Origin: Planctomycetaceae bacterium
GTDB lineage: Bacteria; Planctomycetota; Planctomycetia; Pirellulales; Pirellulaceae
NCBI GenBank assembly: GCA_016794985.1
Contig: JAEUIQ010000084.1
Span: forward strand, 1-64,000
DNA: 64,000 bases
Direction: 5' to 3'
A model generated the notes under the pieces. It searched no databases, had not been told where the DNA came from, and saw nothing but the letters and a program-made list of their open reading frames with translations. Within the stretch, counting starts at the first letter, position 1. Each line of letters opens with the position of its first letter. Made by a program: the position numbers and the translations under genes. Below, piece after piece: positions 1 through 8,087 of this stretch.

Positions 1-1
1 G

Positions 2-445
2 ATCGAGCAAGAGTTTGTCACCGATGCGCCGATCTGCAACCTAACCATCGACAAAAACCACTCCTTCGCCGTTGGCAACGATGGAATCCTGGTGCATAAT
101 GACCCCGAGTGCCCCTGGGAGGTTTCCGACAATGCCCCAAAGGGACTACTGGAAGGACTAAAGGGCGTTCCGTGGGGCAAATACATGCCCAATGGATGCG
201 AGGAAATCGCTAAGAAGATTCAATCCGCAATTGGCGGTACGATTCATCGAATCAAACCGAATTCTCGAGTTCCAGGTGCAGGCTCCCTTGGACCTCGCTC
301 TGGAATGCCCACAAACTGGGCTCATCACGAGGTCGTAGTCAAAGATGGAATTGTCTACGACGCACTAACCGGGCCAAACGGTTTATCGATCGCAGACTAC
401 AAGGAGCTATGGGAGTATGCAGATGACATCGATTTCGGCTTCTGA
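2..445 (+). CDS. C-terminal end of a polymorphic toxin: HINT tail plus papain-like toxin tip (partial, runs off left edge)
   Basis: The reading frame is open from base 2, so the gene starts outside the window. The first 30 or so codons end in VGNDGILVHN, the typical last strand of a HINT/intein-like autoprocessing domain found just before the toxic tip of polymorphic toxins. The tip of about 117 residues has a Cys in NGCEEIAKKI and a later HHEVVVKDG...VYDALTG block, a Cys/His/Asp order like papain-fold toxin tips (cysteine protease or deamidase). HINT cleavage after the Asn would release the tip into a competitor cell. The overall class is fairly safe; the papain-fold assignment is inference from residue order. 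The next gene begins 16 bp after the stop and is a likely immunity gene. Confidence 0.7.
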   Translation: MEQEFVTDAPICNLTIDKNHSFAVGNDGILVHNDPECPWEVSDNAPKGLLEGLKGVPWGKYMPNGCEEIAKKIQSAIGGTIHRIKPNSRVPGAGSLGPRSGMPTNWAHHEVVVKDGIVYDALTGPNGLSIADYKELWEYADDIDFGF

Positions 446-461
446 ATACTGGGAGTACGCT

Positions 462-758
462 ATGGAAATAATCCGGCACGCGATGCGACGGCCAAGTATG
501 TATTTCAAAACCCTGAATGAGCTGGAAGCGTTAATGGGAGGACATGCAGCAGCATTTCAGCAATTGCGAGTCATTGAACGCGACGCAGCATTTTCTTCGG
601 CGTTCTCGGAATGGATCATGACTACGACCGGCGAATCATGCGCAGCGGGTTGGGCGTATGCGATCGAGCAAATCGCGATGAGAGAAGGAAATGAAGTCGT
701 AACTGTGTTTCAACGACTCGCGAAAGACTTTGACGAATGGAGGCAAGCCATGACTTGA
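462..758 (+). CDS. Putative immunity protein for the preceding toxin tip
   Basis: This encodes 98 residues from ATG 462, which has GGAG about 7 bases upstream and lies 16 bp after the toxin stop. An in-frame ATG at 417 would overlap the toxin gene and is less likely. I do not recognise the family. The protein is small, soluble and mostly helical in character, with a MRRPSMYF stretch near the start and no signal peptide or membrane segment, as expected for a cytoplasmic immunity protein. The role rests on position: polymorphic toxin genes are nearly always followed at once by their immunity gene. It could be an unrelated small protein. Confidence 0.55.
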   Translation: MEIIRHAMRRPSMYFKTLNELEALMGGHAAAFQQLRVIERDAAFSSAFSEWIMTTTGESCAAGWAYAIEQIAMREGNEVVTVFQRLAKDFDEWRQAMT

Positions 759-772
759 ACGTATTTGCATAA

Positions 773-1159
773 GATCGCGGTTTAGTAGCCCCAGTTAGAG
801 GAGCCGCCGAGCTTGGCGGATTTGCACGTGGAATCTCGGCTGACGAGATCGCGGCGATAAATCGGCGGTTAGGTGGCGGGGTCAACATGATCGGCCAAGC
901 TTCATCGGCGCTTCACGCAGTATCATTCCAAGAAGGGTTTTGGAACAAGGCGGCAGCGATAGTTCGAGAGATTGCAGGTAGGCACATGTTCAACGACGCA
1001 AACAAGAGAACCGCTCAGGCCGTTGTTGAGGAGCTTATGAAGCGCAACAGCATTGCAACGGGTGTATCTGCGGATCAAATGCGAAAAGTTATCGGTATGG
1101 TTGCGAGAGGCGAACTACGAGAGATTGATGAGATCGCAAAGGCACTACGAGGTTTCTAA
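773..1159 (+). pseudogene. Displaced C-terminal toxin module with a Doc-type Fic motif (no own start)
   Basis: The frame opens after a TAA at 770-772 and has no convincing start before ATG 887, yet the codons upstream of 887 read as protein (RGISADEIAAINRRLGGG), so this looks like the tail of a larger toxin gene left as an orphan cassette. The core is HMFNDANKRTAQA at about residues 66-78 of the open frame. It matches the Doc form of the Fic motif (HxFxxANKR), in which Lys replaces the Gly of AMPylating Fic proteins; phage P1 Doc phosphorylates EF-Tu with this motif. It is followed 2 bp later by a small gene that may be its antitoxin. It could be silent, a recombination donor, or expressed from ATG 887 as 90 residues. 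Confidence 0.6.
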
Positions 1160-1161
1160 TA

Positions 1162-1461
1162 ATGTCAAGCGAAACGATGGAGAACTTGGCGACACTATGT
1201 CAGAGGCTTGGTTTCAACTTGGACAGCAACTGGAAGGGGCTAGACGCTGTATGGCCAATGGTAGAACTCATTCGTGGCGATGGTGGTGTCGTTGTCATAA
1301 AGGTTGATGGCCAAAGAACGTCAGAAGAAGACAACGGTGCTTACACCGTCGTAATCTCTGGTGGCGGACTGAAGGGCGACTATGTTTCCACGGAACGTAG
1401 TTCACTCGAAGACTGTTTGGAACACTGCATTCGAGAGTATGTTGTACGCTGTTGGCTTTGA
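1162..1461 (+). CDS. Putative immunity/antitoxin protein paired with the Doc-type toxin module
   Basis: This encodes 99 residues, starting 2 bp after the stop of the Doc-type module, so it is probably co-translated with it. It is acidic and soluble, with a beta-rich middle (GDGGVVVIKVDG, YTVVISGGG) and a C-terminal Cys-rich helix (LEDCLEHCIREY). It does not resemble Phd, the usual Doc antitoxin, which has a DNA-binding N-terminus and a disordered tail. I do not recognise the family. The assignment as an immunity protein is positional inference. Confidence 0.5.
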   Translation: MSSETMENLATLCQRLGFNLDSNWKGLDAVWPMVELIRGDGGVVVIKVDGQRTSEEDNGAYTVVISGGGLKGDYVSTERSSLEDCLEHCIREYVVRCWL

Positions 1462-1644
1462 GCCTGAAACCGCCGGGCAAGCGACGTGACCAAAGTAGGA
1501 AAACCCCCTGGGGACAAGACACAACCTGGGGAGGGAACCCCTGGGGGCTCATCGTACTACACAACCAGTATTGTTTTGCTAGCGTTCGAACTTTGGCGAA
1601 CTTGAAAACGTATTGGCTTCTGTCGTTATGACAGGAGGTGATTG

Positions 1645-1945
1645 ATGTTCGAAGTATCGTTGGAAAGCGAGTTCTCCGGGTGTGATTTTGAGGACCTACG
1701 TTTGATAAAGCGTCTACCGATGATCGGAAAGAAGCTCGGAGAGCGACCAAACCTAAGCATCCCCGGCTCGTTGGAGAGTCGCGCTGAGATGGAAGCCGCT
1801 TACCGCTTCTTCAACAATGATAATGTGACTCCTTTAAAAATCTCTGGCAACCCATCGAGCCCGAACACTGGGGCGTGTCTCTCAATCGAAGGTCTGTTTG
1901 TTGGTGCAGGACACTACCGAACTTGATCTAACGCGACCGGAACAA
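1645..1945 (+). pseudogene. Frameshifted, truncated IS4-family (Tn5-like) transposase remnant
   Basis: From ATG 1645, preceded by a strong AGGAGGTGA Shine-Dalgarno, the frame reads as the N-terminal domain of Tn5/IS4-like transposases: FEDLRLIKRLPMIGKKLGE, then SIPGS and EAAYRFFNNDNVTP. One extra base near 1841-1846 shifts the frame. The next frame continues the homology as THRART...VCLLVQDTTELDLTRPEQ, which contains the conserved first catalytic Asp of the DDE domain (QDTTELD). Similarity stops near 1945, and the rest of the catalytic domain is absent. The element is dead. No clean terminal inverted repeats were found. Confidence 0.75.
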
Positions 1946-2664
1946 GGAAGCGCAGCAGGGGACACACAAATTTCCCTTGGGCAAGTGATGTTTCGTGCAG
2001 ATCACGTTCGTCCCGCCGTTGCTCGTTGCCTGTCCTTTCCTTCACTGAAAGTTGAGTGTCCCTGGAAACTTCTTTTTCATATCTCCATCTTCTTACCAAA
2101 TCGGATCCGCATTTCGCGAGTCAGATCTGATGTGAGAGAGTTTGGGAAGGGCATTAAGATAAACGTAAGAAAATATTCTGCGGCTGGCAGCCGAGTCGGT
2201 GGTGATTGGGGCGAAACGCTGCCGAGCGATCTTGCTTGGCCCAAGGAAAGTCGTGCTCACCACCTTCCACCACGCCAGCATAAGCCTGGGTATCGAACAC
2301 GGTTAAAGGCAACGGAATTCGGGCAAAGAAGTTCAGTCCCGCATGGCAGGTCGCGTGGTTCGTTAGACTTTTCATAGAACGACCAGAATAAATGAAATCG
2401 GTTGCGGAACAGAGTCGCTTTGCAGAACTCTGCCATTGATGCCGCAACGATTCATGCCCCAAAACAGAGGCTCCACGAACCCGAGCGTTTAACTCGATCG
2501 GCCTACTGGCGGACGTGCCTGAAATGCATCTGGTCTTTCGGCACGCGACTCCGTAGACAATGCCTGTCACGAAAAGCCTAACAAACCGCCGAATAAATCG
2601 GCGGGATTCTACGACCCGAGACTCTTGCGGTCTTGACTTCACAAACATCGCTAATCCCGCCTGA
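1946..2664. other. About 720 bp without a supportable gene; relic sequence
   Basis: No reading frame here has a recognisable domain. Frames are open on both strands but read as low-quality peptides. A hairpin CCGCCGA-ATAAA-TCGGCGG lies near 2587-2605, and GCCTAAC motifs occur near 2577 and 2672. The stretch sits between a dead transposase and a PadR operon, which fits decayed mobile DNA. Confidence 0.4.
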
Positions 2665-2693
2665 TTGACAAGCCTAACGCAACTAGGCATAAT
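2665..2693 (+). promoter_or_regulatory. Near-consensus sigma-70-type promoter for the PadR operon
   Basis: TTGACA at 2665-2670, a spacer of exactly 17 bases, and CATAAT at 2688-2693 form a nearly perfect housekeeping promoter. It lies 48 bp upstream of the PadR start codon. Confidence 0.75.
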
Positions 2694-2713
2694 ACCTAAC
2701 GACGTTTGGTATT
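2691..2713. promoter_or_regulatory. Palindromic operator overlapping the -10 box, probably bound by PadR
   Basis: Arms AATACC (2691-2696) and GGTATT (2708-2713) flank an inner palindrome AACG-A-CGTT (2698-2706). The whole 23-bp site is symmetric apart from the bases at 2697/2707 and the centre. It overlaps the last bases of the -10 box, so a bound dimer would block transcription. PadR repressors commonly autoregulate through such sites. Confidence 0.65.
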
Positions 2714-2740
2714 GGGGCAGTTTGGGTGGAGAAAGATTCG

Positions 2741-3079
2741 ATGGTTTCACGGGAATTGATTGCGGCATCGACGCGACCCCTGGTATTGGCGGTTCTAGCG
2801 AAGGGCGAAAACTACGGATACGCCATTATTCAACAGGTTCGCGAGCTATCTGGGGGAGATTTGGAATGGTCTGAAGGAATGCTCTATCCGGTCTTGCATC
2901 GACTGGAACAAGAAAAACTCATCGTGGGGTTCTGGAAAGAGGCAGAAAACGGTCGGCAGCGGAGATACTATCGAACTAGCGCGGCTGGAAAAAAGGCCCT
3001 GGAAAAAGAACGAATACAATGGCAGACAGTTCACAGCACTTTAACTGCTTTATGGGAGTCTAAACTGTGTTTGACTTAG
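2741..3079 (+). CDS. PadR-family transcriptional regulator
   Basis: This encodes 112 residues from ATG 2741, which has GGAG about 9 bases upstream; a GTG at 2726 in the same frame is less likely because it overlaps that ribosome site. It is a short PadR with a winged helix: LAKGENYGYAIIQQVREL, then EGMLYPVLHRLEQEKLI (recognition helix region) and RRYYRTSAAGKKAL (wing), followed by a dimerisation helix. PadR proteins usually repress a neighbouring membrane or efflux gene and their own gene in response to a small ligand. The downstream membrane gene overlaps this one by 13 bp, and the palindrome at the promoter supports autoregulation. Confidence 0.9.
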   Translation: MVSRELIAASTRPLVLAVLAKGENYGYAIIQQVRELSGGDLEWSEGMLYPVLHRLEQEKLIVGFWKEAENGRQRRYYRTSAAGKKALEKERIQWQTVHSTLTALWESKLCLT

Positions 3080-3750
3080 CTCGCAATTTAGAAGTATGGT
3101 TGGCGGATGCCTCGCGTTCCGGGTCGATATCGCCGCAAAATTTAAATGAACTAGAGTCGCATCTTCGTGACGCTATTGAAGACTTGACGGCGAAGGGATT
3201 GTCGGATCAAGAGGCATTCCTGGTGGCTACCTATCGTTTGGGAACGCCAGAGACATTGAACGCGGAATTTCGTAAAGTAAACGGAAGCGACGTTTGGCGA
3301 GATCGAATCCTGTGGATTATCACAGGCTATATTGGCGGCACGGCGCTAACGGCATTGTTTCAAGGACTATCAGCTCTTTCAGGGGCAACGGTCGCTTCAT
3401 TCGGAATGGGTGTCGGTCTCACAAGCTTTGTTGCGATTGCGGCAGTCTTGATCTGTTGGTCGTTACTGTTGTTACTGATTTGGAAAACGGCCCATCGGGA
3501 TCATGAATTCAATCGTACATATACTGTATCGCTTCGATGGTTGCCTTGGCTGTTGGCGACTGGTCTAATCGGCGTCGGGATGAAGACTGTGGGAAGTGTC
3601 GTGCATTCAAGGTTTGCCTCGGCGGGTGATTATGGCGAATTCGTCACTTGGGTCGCGATGGGAAACTTAGGCATTTACGTTTTCGTCTTGATGGCATTAG
3701 TCACAATTTTCATGACGTGCCGTCCCAGTCAAGTTCAATGTCTGGACTAG
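3067..3750 (+). CDS. Membrane protein with N-terminal permease-prefix-like domain, coupled to PadR
   Basis: This encodes 227 residues from a GTG start that overlaps the padR gene by 13 bp, so translation is coupled. Residues 20-70 (NLNELESHLRDAI...GLSDQEAFLVATYRLG) look like the cytoplasmic prefix domain found at the start of MacB/FtsX-like permeases that travel with PadR regulators. The rest has about four hydrophobic segments (near 80-100, 110-135, 155-175 and 195-215) but no FtsX permease core and no ATPase. It may sense or respond to the envelope stress signal read by PadR. The function is unknown. Confidence 0.75.
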   Translation: MFDLARNLEVWLADASRSGSISPQNLNELESHLRDAIEDLTAKGLSDQEAFLVATYRLGTPETLNAEFRKVNGSDVWRDRILWIITGYIGGTALTALFQGLSALSGATVASFGMGVGLTSFVAIAAVLICWSLLLLLIWKTAHRDHEFNRTYTVSLRWLPWLLATGLIGVGMKTVGSVVHSRFASAGDYGEFVTWVAMGNLGIYVFVLMALVTIFMTCRPSQVQCLD

Positions 3751-3865
3751 CGTTTTTCGCTCGCGCGAACCGGCCAGATAGTGTACCCGCAGATCGAGGA
3801 AACCGCCGTCCGTAAGCCCGATTCGTTGGCCGTCGAGAGCCGTGTACATTCGCTCGAGAGCCCCC

Positions 3866-4519
3866 ATGACAACCCCTGAGCACACGCTGGTTAGCATTCA
3901 CCTGGCGATAGCAGCGGGACTCCATCGACATTTAGGTTGGCGAGTTATCGCATTGGCGGGCGTGGCAGCCAATATCCCAGACTTGGATGGCGTGCCAATG
4001 TTGTTCAACATGCATCGTTTCGAGAGTGGGCATCGGGTTTGGGGACATAACGTTTGGGCAGTTCTTGTGACTTCGGTCCTTTTGGCTGTCAGCCAGTATC
4101 GCTGGGATTGGTTAGGACAAGTCTACACATGGTATGGCAAGACGTATCATCAGAATCAACACGAGGCGAACTCTTCGAGTTACCTCAGTTCCGGTACGAG
4201 ACCAGCACATCGCGGCAGCTGGCTGATACTGACGACCGTAGCTCTTGTTTCACAAGCGGTGCATTTGCCATGCGACATGGTTGTTTCCGGCGGAACTGGA
4301 TTTTCGGACTGGCCAGTGCGACCGTTTTGGCCGGCATCGGACATTGGCTACGTTTGCCCGTTGATTTCGTGGGGCGATATCGGACCAACGGTCGTATTGA
4401 TGGCAGGAGTCATCCTGATCGCCAAATGGCCAACAACGGCACGGCTGTTTTCTGCTGGAACACTGGTGGTATTGACCCTCTATTTGGCGTTAGGCGGATT
4501 TGGCAGCTTGTTTGCCTAG
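3866..4519 (+). CDS. DUF457/YdjM-like membrane-bound metal-dependent hydrolase
   Basis: This encodes 217 residues from ATG 3866, which is preceded by GAGAG; an in-frame GTG at 3842 is possible. The start HTLVSIHLAIAAGLHRHLG, the ANIPDLDG motif and the HRVWGHN motif fit the DUF457 family of inner-membrane proteins, whose His/Asp residues resemble metal ligands of phospholipase-type hydrolases. Several transmembrane helices follow, with a second motif LPCDMVVSGGTGFSDWPVRPFWP near residues 135-155. The biochemical role is not established for the family. It is not clearly part of the upstream PadR operon, being about 115 bp downstream. Confidence 0.7.
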   Translation: MTTPEHTLVSIHLAIAAGLHRHLGWRVIALAGVAANIPDLDGVPMLFNMHRFESGHRVWGHNVWAVLVTSVLLAVSQYRWDWLGQVYTWYGKTYHQNQHEANSSSYLSSGTRPAHRGSWLILTTVALVSQAVHLPCDMVVSGGTGFSDWPVRPFWPASDIGYVCPLISWGDIGPTVVLMAGVILIAKWPTTARLFSAGTLVVLTLYLALGGFGSLFA

Positions 4520-5028
4520 TATACACCTCGATTCATGACCTTTCTTGCCCGCGCTGAAGGCTTCGCACTCGACAAGAACCTTTTCAGTCGCCCTGTAAAT
4601 GGAAACATCAACAAAACGGTTGGGGCGATAAATTGATCCCCTAAGAACGAATTTACCAATCCGATGGTGATCAGCATCCGCAAAGCCGCAAAAATGTCCC
4701 AAATATCCACCTCACTTTCGCAGCGGTAGTTAATGTACAACAACATCGGCACCGTAGCGAACGTCAGCCAGACCGAGTACATCCATTCCTGATTGGGATT
4801 ACACTGCAAGCGCAACCAACTAGCCAATCCGATACCCAACAAGAACAATGTGACGGTGACGATCACATCGCACAACAACCTACCCACGAATTTTGATAGC
4901 CCGCTCGCCATTTGAAATGCTCGCAATAGAACGGGCTGGTATTCGACACTGGTTCCAATGTCCTCGTTTACCACAAGAACCGCGTCTTGTTCCGCTCTAG
5001 CTGGCTCGAATGGGAACAAGTACCCCAC
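4516..5028 (-). CDS. Hypothetical membrane protein
   Basis: This encodes 170 residues with about three or four hydrophobic segments (near 55-75, 85-100, 112-128 and 132-145), a polar N-terminus, and a basic C-terminal tail (GRLKRFL...RARKVM). It resembles RDD or other small inner-membrane proteins in layout only; I do not recognise a family. It ends convergently with the DUF457 gene, overlapping it by 4 bp at the stop codons. It lies 36 bp downstream of ppk on the same strand, so the two may be co-transcribed. Confidence 0.55.
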   Translation of the reverse strand: MGYLFPFEPARAEQDAVLVVNEDIGTSVEYQPVLLRAFQMASGLSKFVGRLLCDVIVTVTLFLLGIGLASWLRLQCNPNQEWMYSVWLTFATVPMLLYINYRCESEVDIWDIFAALRMLITIGLVNSFLGDQFIAPTVLLMFPFTGRLKRFLSSAKPSARARKVMNRGVY

Positions 5029-5064
5029 TTCTCTTAAACAGGCAATCGCTCGCGTGCGATTGCG

Positions 5065-7245
5065 TCAAGAAAAGATTCCTAGTTCGGTGTCGCGACGATG
5101 GGGGTGAAACATGGATGTTTCCGCCGAGAACTGTTCCGATCGCTGTTGAACGGCATAACGATACAGTTGCTTTTGGCAATGAAACTCCTGGTCGCTCGTC
5201 GGAACAGGAACATAGGAGCCATCTGGCATTAGTCGCTTGGCCTTGACGTTGTCCTGGAAGTAGTAATCCAACACCTCCAATAGTCGTCGGCGGCAAGATT
5301 CGTCTTCGATGGGAACCAAAAGTTCGATTCGACGATCCAAATTTCTGGCCATCATATCGGCACTGGAAATAAAAACTCGACGGTCGCCACCATGGTGAAA
5401 GTAAAAGATTCGCGAATGCTCTAAGTAGCGATCCACAATGCTCGTAACAGTAATCCGTTCGCTCAGGCCGGGTACTCCGGGACGCAAGCAACAAATGCCA
5501 CGGACGTTCAACTCGACAGGCACACCAGCCTGGCTGGCTTTATACAACGCCCCAATAATCATTGGATCTACTAGCGAATTGACTTTGAGGCGAATTCCGC
5601 TCGGTGCATCACTGGCCGCGTTTTGCACCTCAACATTAATCATCTCTAAAATTCGCTGACGCAGCCCCAAAGGGGCCATGGACATCTTCTGCATCGGTTG
5701 CGGAATGGACATCCCAGTAACGGCATTAAAGAAGTTGATTGCATCACTGCCAATCACGTCGTTGCAGGTGAAATAACTGATATCGGAGTACAACGTCGCC
5801 GTGGCTTCATTGTAGTTACCTGTAGCAATGTGACAGTAATGCCGCAAACCATCAGGATCTTTTCGAACCACGATGCAGATCTTCGAGTGTGTTTTTAATC
5901 CGCGAACGCCGTAGATCACATTGACGCCGGCGGTTTCCAAACTCCGCGCCCATTTAATATTTCGCTCTTCGTCAAAACGAGCTTTCAACTCAACGATTGC
6001 CGTGACGTGCTTTTGATTTTGTGCAGCACGTTGCAACGCCTGCACGATCTGACTGCGACTGCTGGTCCGATAAAGTGTTTGCTTGATCGCCAACACATCC
6101 GGATCATCAGCGGCTGCCTCGATAAATCGAACGACTGGGTCATAAACTTGATAGGGATGAATCAAAATCCGATCGGATTCGCGGATCACATCGAAGATAT
6201 TGCGATCGACGGAAAAATGCGGAGATTCTTGGGGTGACCAGGCGTCAAAGCGTAGCCCATCAAAACCCGGCAAAGAGGCAATTCGAAACCAGTCCTTCAG
6301 GCGAACCGGCCCGGCAGTTTCAAACACGTGTAATTCATCGACTTGTAGACATTGCATCAAAAACTCGCGAGTCGCGGGATCCGCCCCCGATTCGATCTCC
6401 AAACGCACACAACTGCTTTCGCGGCGTTCGGCCAAGATTTCTTGCATGCCATGCAACAAATCGAATGCACCGTCCTCGTCGACCCGCATATCAGCATTGC
6501 GGGTAATGCGAAACGCCACACAATCACGAATAGCTTGCCCAGGAAAAAACTCGCCAACAAACTTCTTGACCACGGCCTCCAACAGCACATATCCATGGCC
6601 ACCATCCACTGGGACGTTCACAAACCGATCTAATTTTCGGCCCAGTGGTAATATCGCGAACCTGCGTGATGGACGTTGATCATCCGCCAGCGTTGAAAGG
6701 TCGGTTTTCCAATCTCCGCCAAGCATTTGTTCCGGCTGCCAATCCAACTGGACCGCGAGTGCCATTTCCGAATCGTTCAAGAGTGGAAAATTCTGTTGTA
6801 GATCGATGGCCACCGGACTGAGGACCGAAACCACATTTTCATCGAACCAATGCCGCAAAAACACCGTTTGCTTTCGCGTCCATTGCTCAGGATCAAGCTG
6901 AGCTATTCCATGATGACGCAGAGTTGTCTGCAGTTTTTCGAAACAATCGTATTGCTCGCGCATCAATCGCCGAACTCGATCGCCCGCAACTTGCAGCAGT
7001 TTTTGTGGTCGAAATCCGGTCACGTCAGGTCGTTCGTGTTTCGAGCCGATGAGGATTTGCAGGCTGCCAATCCGAACCATGAAAAACTCATCCAGGTTTG
7101 ACCCGGTAATTGCCAAGAACTTCACTCGCTCAAGCAGAGGATTGCTTGTGTCTTGGGCCTGGTTAAGCACGCGTTGATTGAACTCCAGCCAACTCATCTC
7201 GCGATTCAACAGTTGATCAGGCTCTGGCGTCTTGATGTCAAACAT
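5065..7245 (-). CDS. ppk: Polyphosphate kinase 1
   Basis: This encodes 726 residues, about the usual length for PPK1. The enzyme makes inorganic polyphosphate from ATP reversibly through a phosphohistidine. The N-terminal domain opens with LLNREMSWLEFNQRVLNQA, a signature of the family. The expected autophosphorylated His is at about residue 453 in LKTHSKICIVV, and the second conserved His at about 610 in YLEHSRIFYF, followed by ISSADMMARNLDRRIE. All four expected domains (N, head, C1, C2) appear to be present. It lies 10 bp downstream of purQ on the same strand. No ppx or pst gene is nearby. The link to the neighbouring genes is probably only shared transcription. Confidence 0.97.
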   Translation of the reverse strand: MFDIKTPEPDQLLNREMSWLEFNQRVLNQAQDTSNPLLERVKFLAITGSNLDEFFMVRIGSLQILIGSKHERPDVTGFRPQKLLQVAGDRVRRLMREQYDCFEKLQTTLRHHGIAQLDPEQWTRKQTVFLRHWFDENVVSVLSPVAIDLQQNFPLLNDSEMALAVQLDWQPEQMLGGDWKTDLSTLADDQRPSRRFAILPLGRKLDRFVNVPVDGGHGYVLLEAVVKKFVGEFFPGQAIRDCVAFRITRNADMRVDEDGAFDLLHGMQEILAERRESSCVRLEIESGADPATREFLMQCLQVDELHVFETAGPVRLKDWFRIASLPGFDGLRFDAWSPQESPHFSVDRNIFDVIRESDRILIHPYQVYDPVVRFIEAAADDPDVLAIKQTLYRTSSRSQIVQALQRAAQNQKHVTAIVELKARFDEERNIKWARSLETAGVNVIYGVRGLKTHSKICIVVRKDPDGLRHYCHIATGNYNEATATLYSDISYFTCNDVIGSDAINFFNAVTGMSIPQPMQKMSMAPLGLRQRILEMINVEVQNAASDAPSGIRLKVNSLVDPMIIGALYKASQAGVPVELNVRGICCLRPGVPGLSERITVTSIVDRYLEHSRIFYFHHGGDRRVFISSADMMARNLDRRIELLVPIEDESCRRRLLEVLDYYFQDNVKAKRLMPDGSYVPVPTSDQEFHCQKQLYRYAVQQRSEQFSAETSMFHPHRRDTELGIFS

Positions 7246-7255
7246 TCCAACTTAC

Positions 7256-8062
7256 CTACCGAAAATATTCTACGGCGTTACGAAAGACACCTTGGCCATT
7301 CTGCGACCAATGAGCAGGCCACTCGTTTTCCTTTGTACGTCCACTAGCGGCCAATCTTGTCCATTGGAAGTGCTGGGTCTTCGTGATGTGTCGTTCCGGA
7401 TGCGGCATCAAACCGAACACCCTTCCCGAGGGATCACTGATCCCAGCCAAATCCAACATGGCTCCGTTCGGATTCGCCGGCCAGTCGCCCAACGAAGGCT
7501 CGTCGGGTAATGGTGCGACGTAGCGCAAGGCCAATTGATCATGCGATTCCAACTCGGCAGTTGTTTCCGGACCGTCGGTCATAAATTTTCCTTCGGCATG
7601 GGCCATCGGCATGACCATACGGTGAATCCCGCGAAGAAAAACGCATTTCGAAGTTGACGCTTCCAGATAAACCCAACGGTTCAAGAAATGCCCGCAATCG
7701 TTGGTCGCCAATGTCGCACGACGCACACCATCTTGTCGCGGCGACACCAACAGACCACAACTCAACAAGATCTGAAAACCATTGCAGATCCCCAAGATCA
7801 GCTTGCCATCGTCGCGAAACTGCTGCAACATCTCGCCTAACTGTTGTTCCAATTTGTAGCCGAAGACTCGACCGGCCCCCAAGTCATCGCCAAAGCTGAA
7901 ACCACCCGGCAAACACATGACTTGAAAGTCTCGCAATCGCTCAGGTGCCGCCAGCAACTGGTTGAGGTGCAAAATCTCGGTCTGACTGCCAGCCAACTGA
8001 AACGCGTAGGCGGTTTCTTGGTCGCAATTCGTCCCTGGTCCACGGAGGATCAATGTCTTCAT
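7256..8062 (-). CDS. purQ: Phosphoribosylformylglycinamidine synthase, glutaminase subunit PurQ
   Basis: This encodes 268 residues. It is a class I glutamine amidotransferase that supplies ammonia to PurL in the fourth step of purine synthesis. The nucleophile Cys93 lies in LILGICNGFQ, and the catalytic His221 and Glu223 in LMPHPERH. The N-terminal LRGPGTNCDQE and LPGGFSFGDDLGAG motifs are specific to PurQ rather than other amidotransferases. The presence of a separate PurQ implies a small PurL and a PurS elsewhere in the genome; neither is in this window. It lies 25 bp downstream of miaB and 10 bp upstream of ppk, on the same strand. Confidence 0.95.
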   Translation of the reverse strand: MKTLILRGPGTNCDQETAYAFQLAGSQTEILHLNQLLAAPERLRDFQVMCLPGGFSFGDDLGAGRVFGYKLEQQLGEMLQQFRDDGKLILGICNGFQILLSCGLLVSPRQDGVRRATLATNDCGHFLNRWVYLEASTSKCVFLRGIHRMVMPMAHAEGKFMTDGPETTAELESHDQLALRYVAPLPDEPSLGDWPANPNGAMLDLAGISDPSGRVFGLMPHPERHITKTQHFQWTRLAASGRTKENEWPAHWSQNGQGVFRNAVEYFR

Positions 8063-8087
8063 GAGCGGTTGATCGCCGATCTAGCGG

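Noticed and set aside
1503-1547. CCCCCTGGGG and CCCCTGGGGG as terminal inverted repeats of the IS4 relic
   Set aside because: Both lie on the same side of the transposase and are short G/C palindromes. No copy was found at the other end, so a terminal role is unsupported.
2577-2713. GCCTAAC motifs and a hairpin resembling part of an integron attC site
   Set aside because: Neither motif has a matching GTTAGGC partner at attC spacing, no integrase or cassette array is visible, and one copy lies inside the padR promoter.
2154-2768. A 204-residue open frame on the minus strand over the PadR promoter region
   Set aside because: It has no domain, runs through the promoter and operator, overlaps the real padR start, and its peptide has no sensible composition. 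It is taken as chance.
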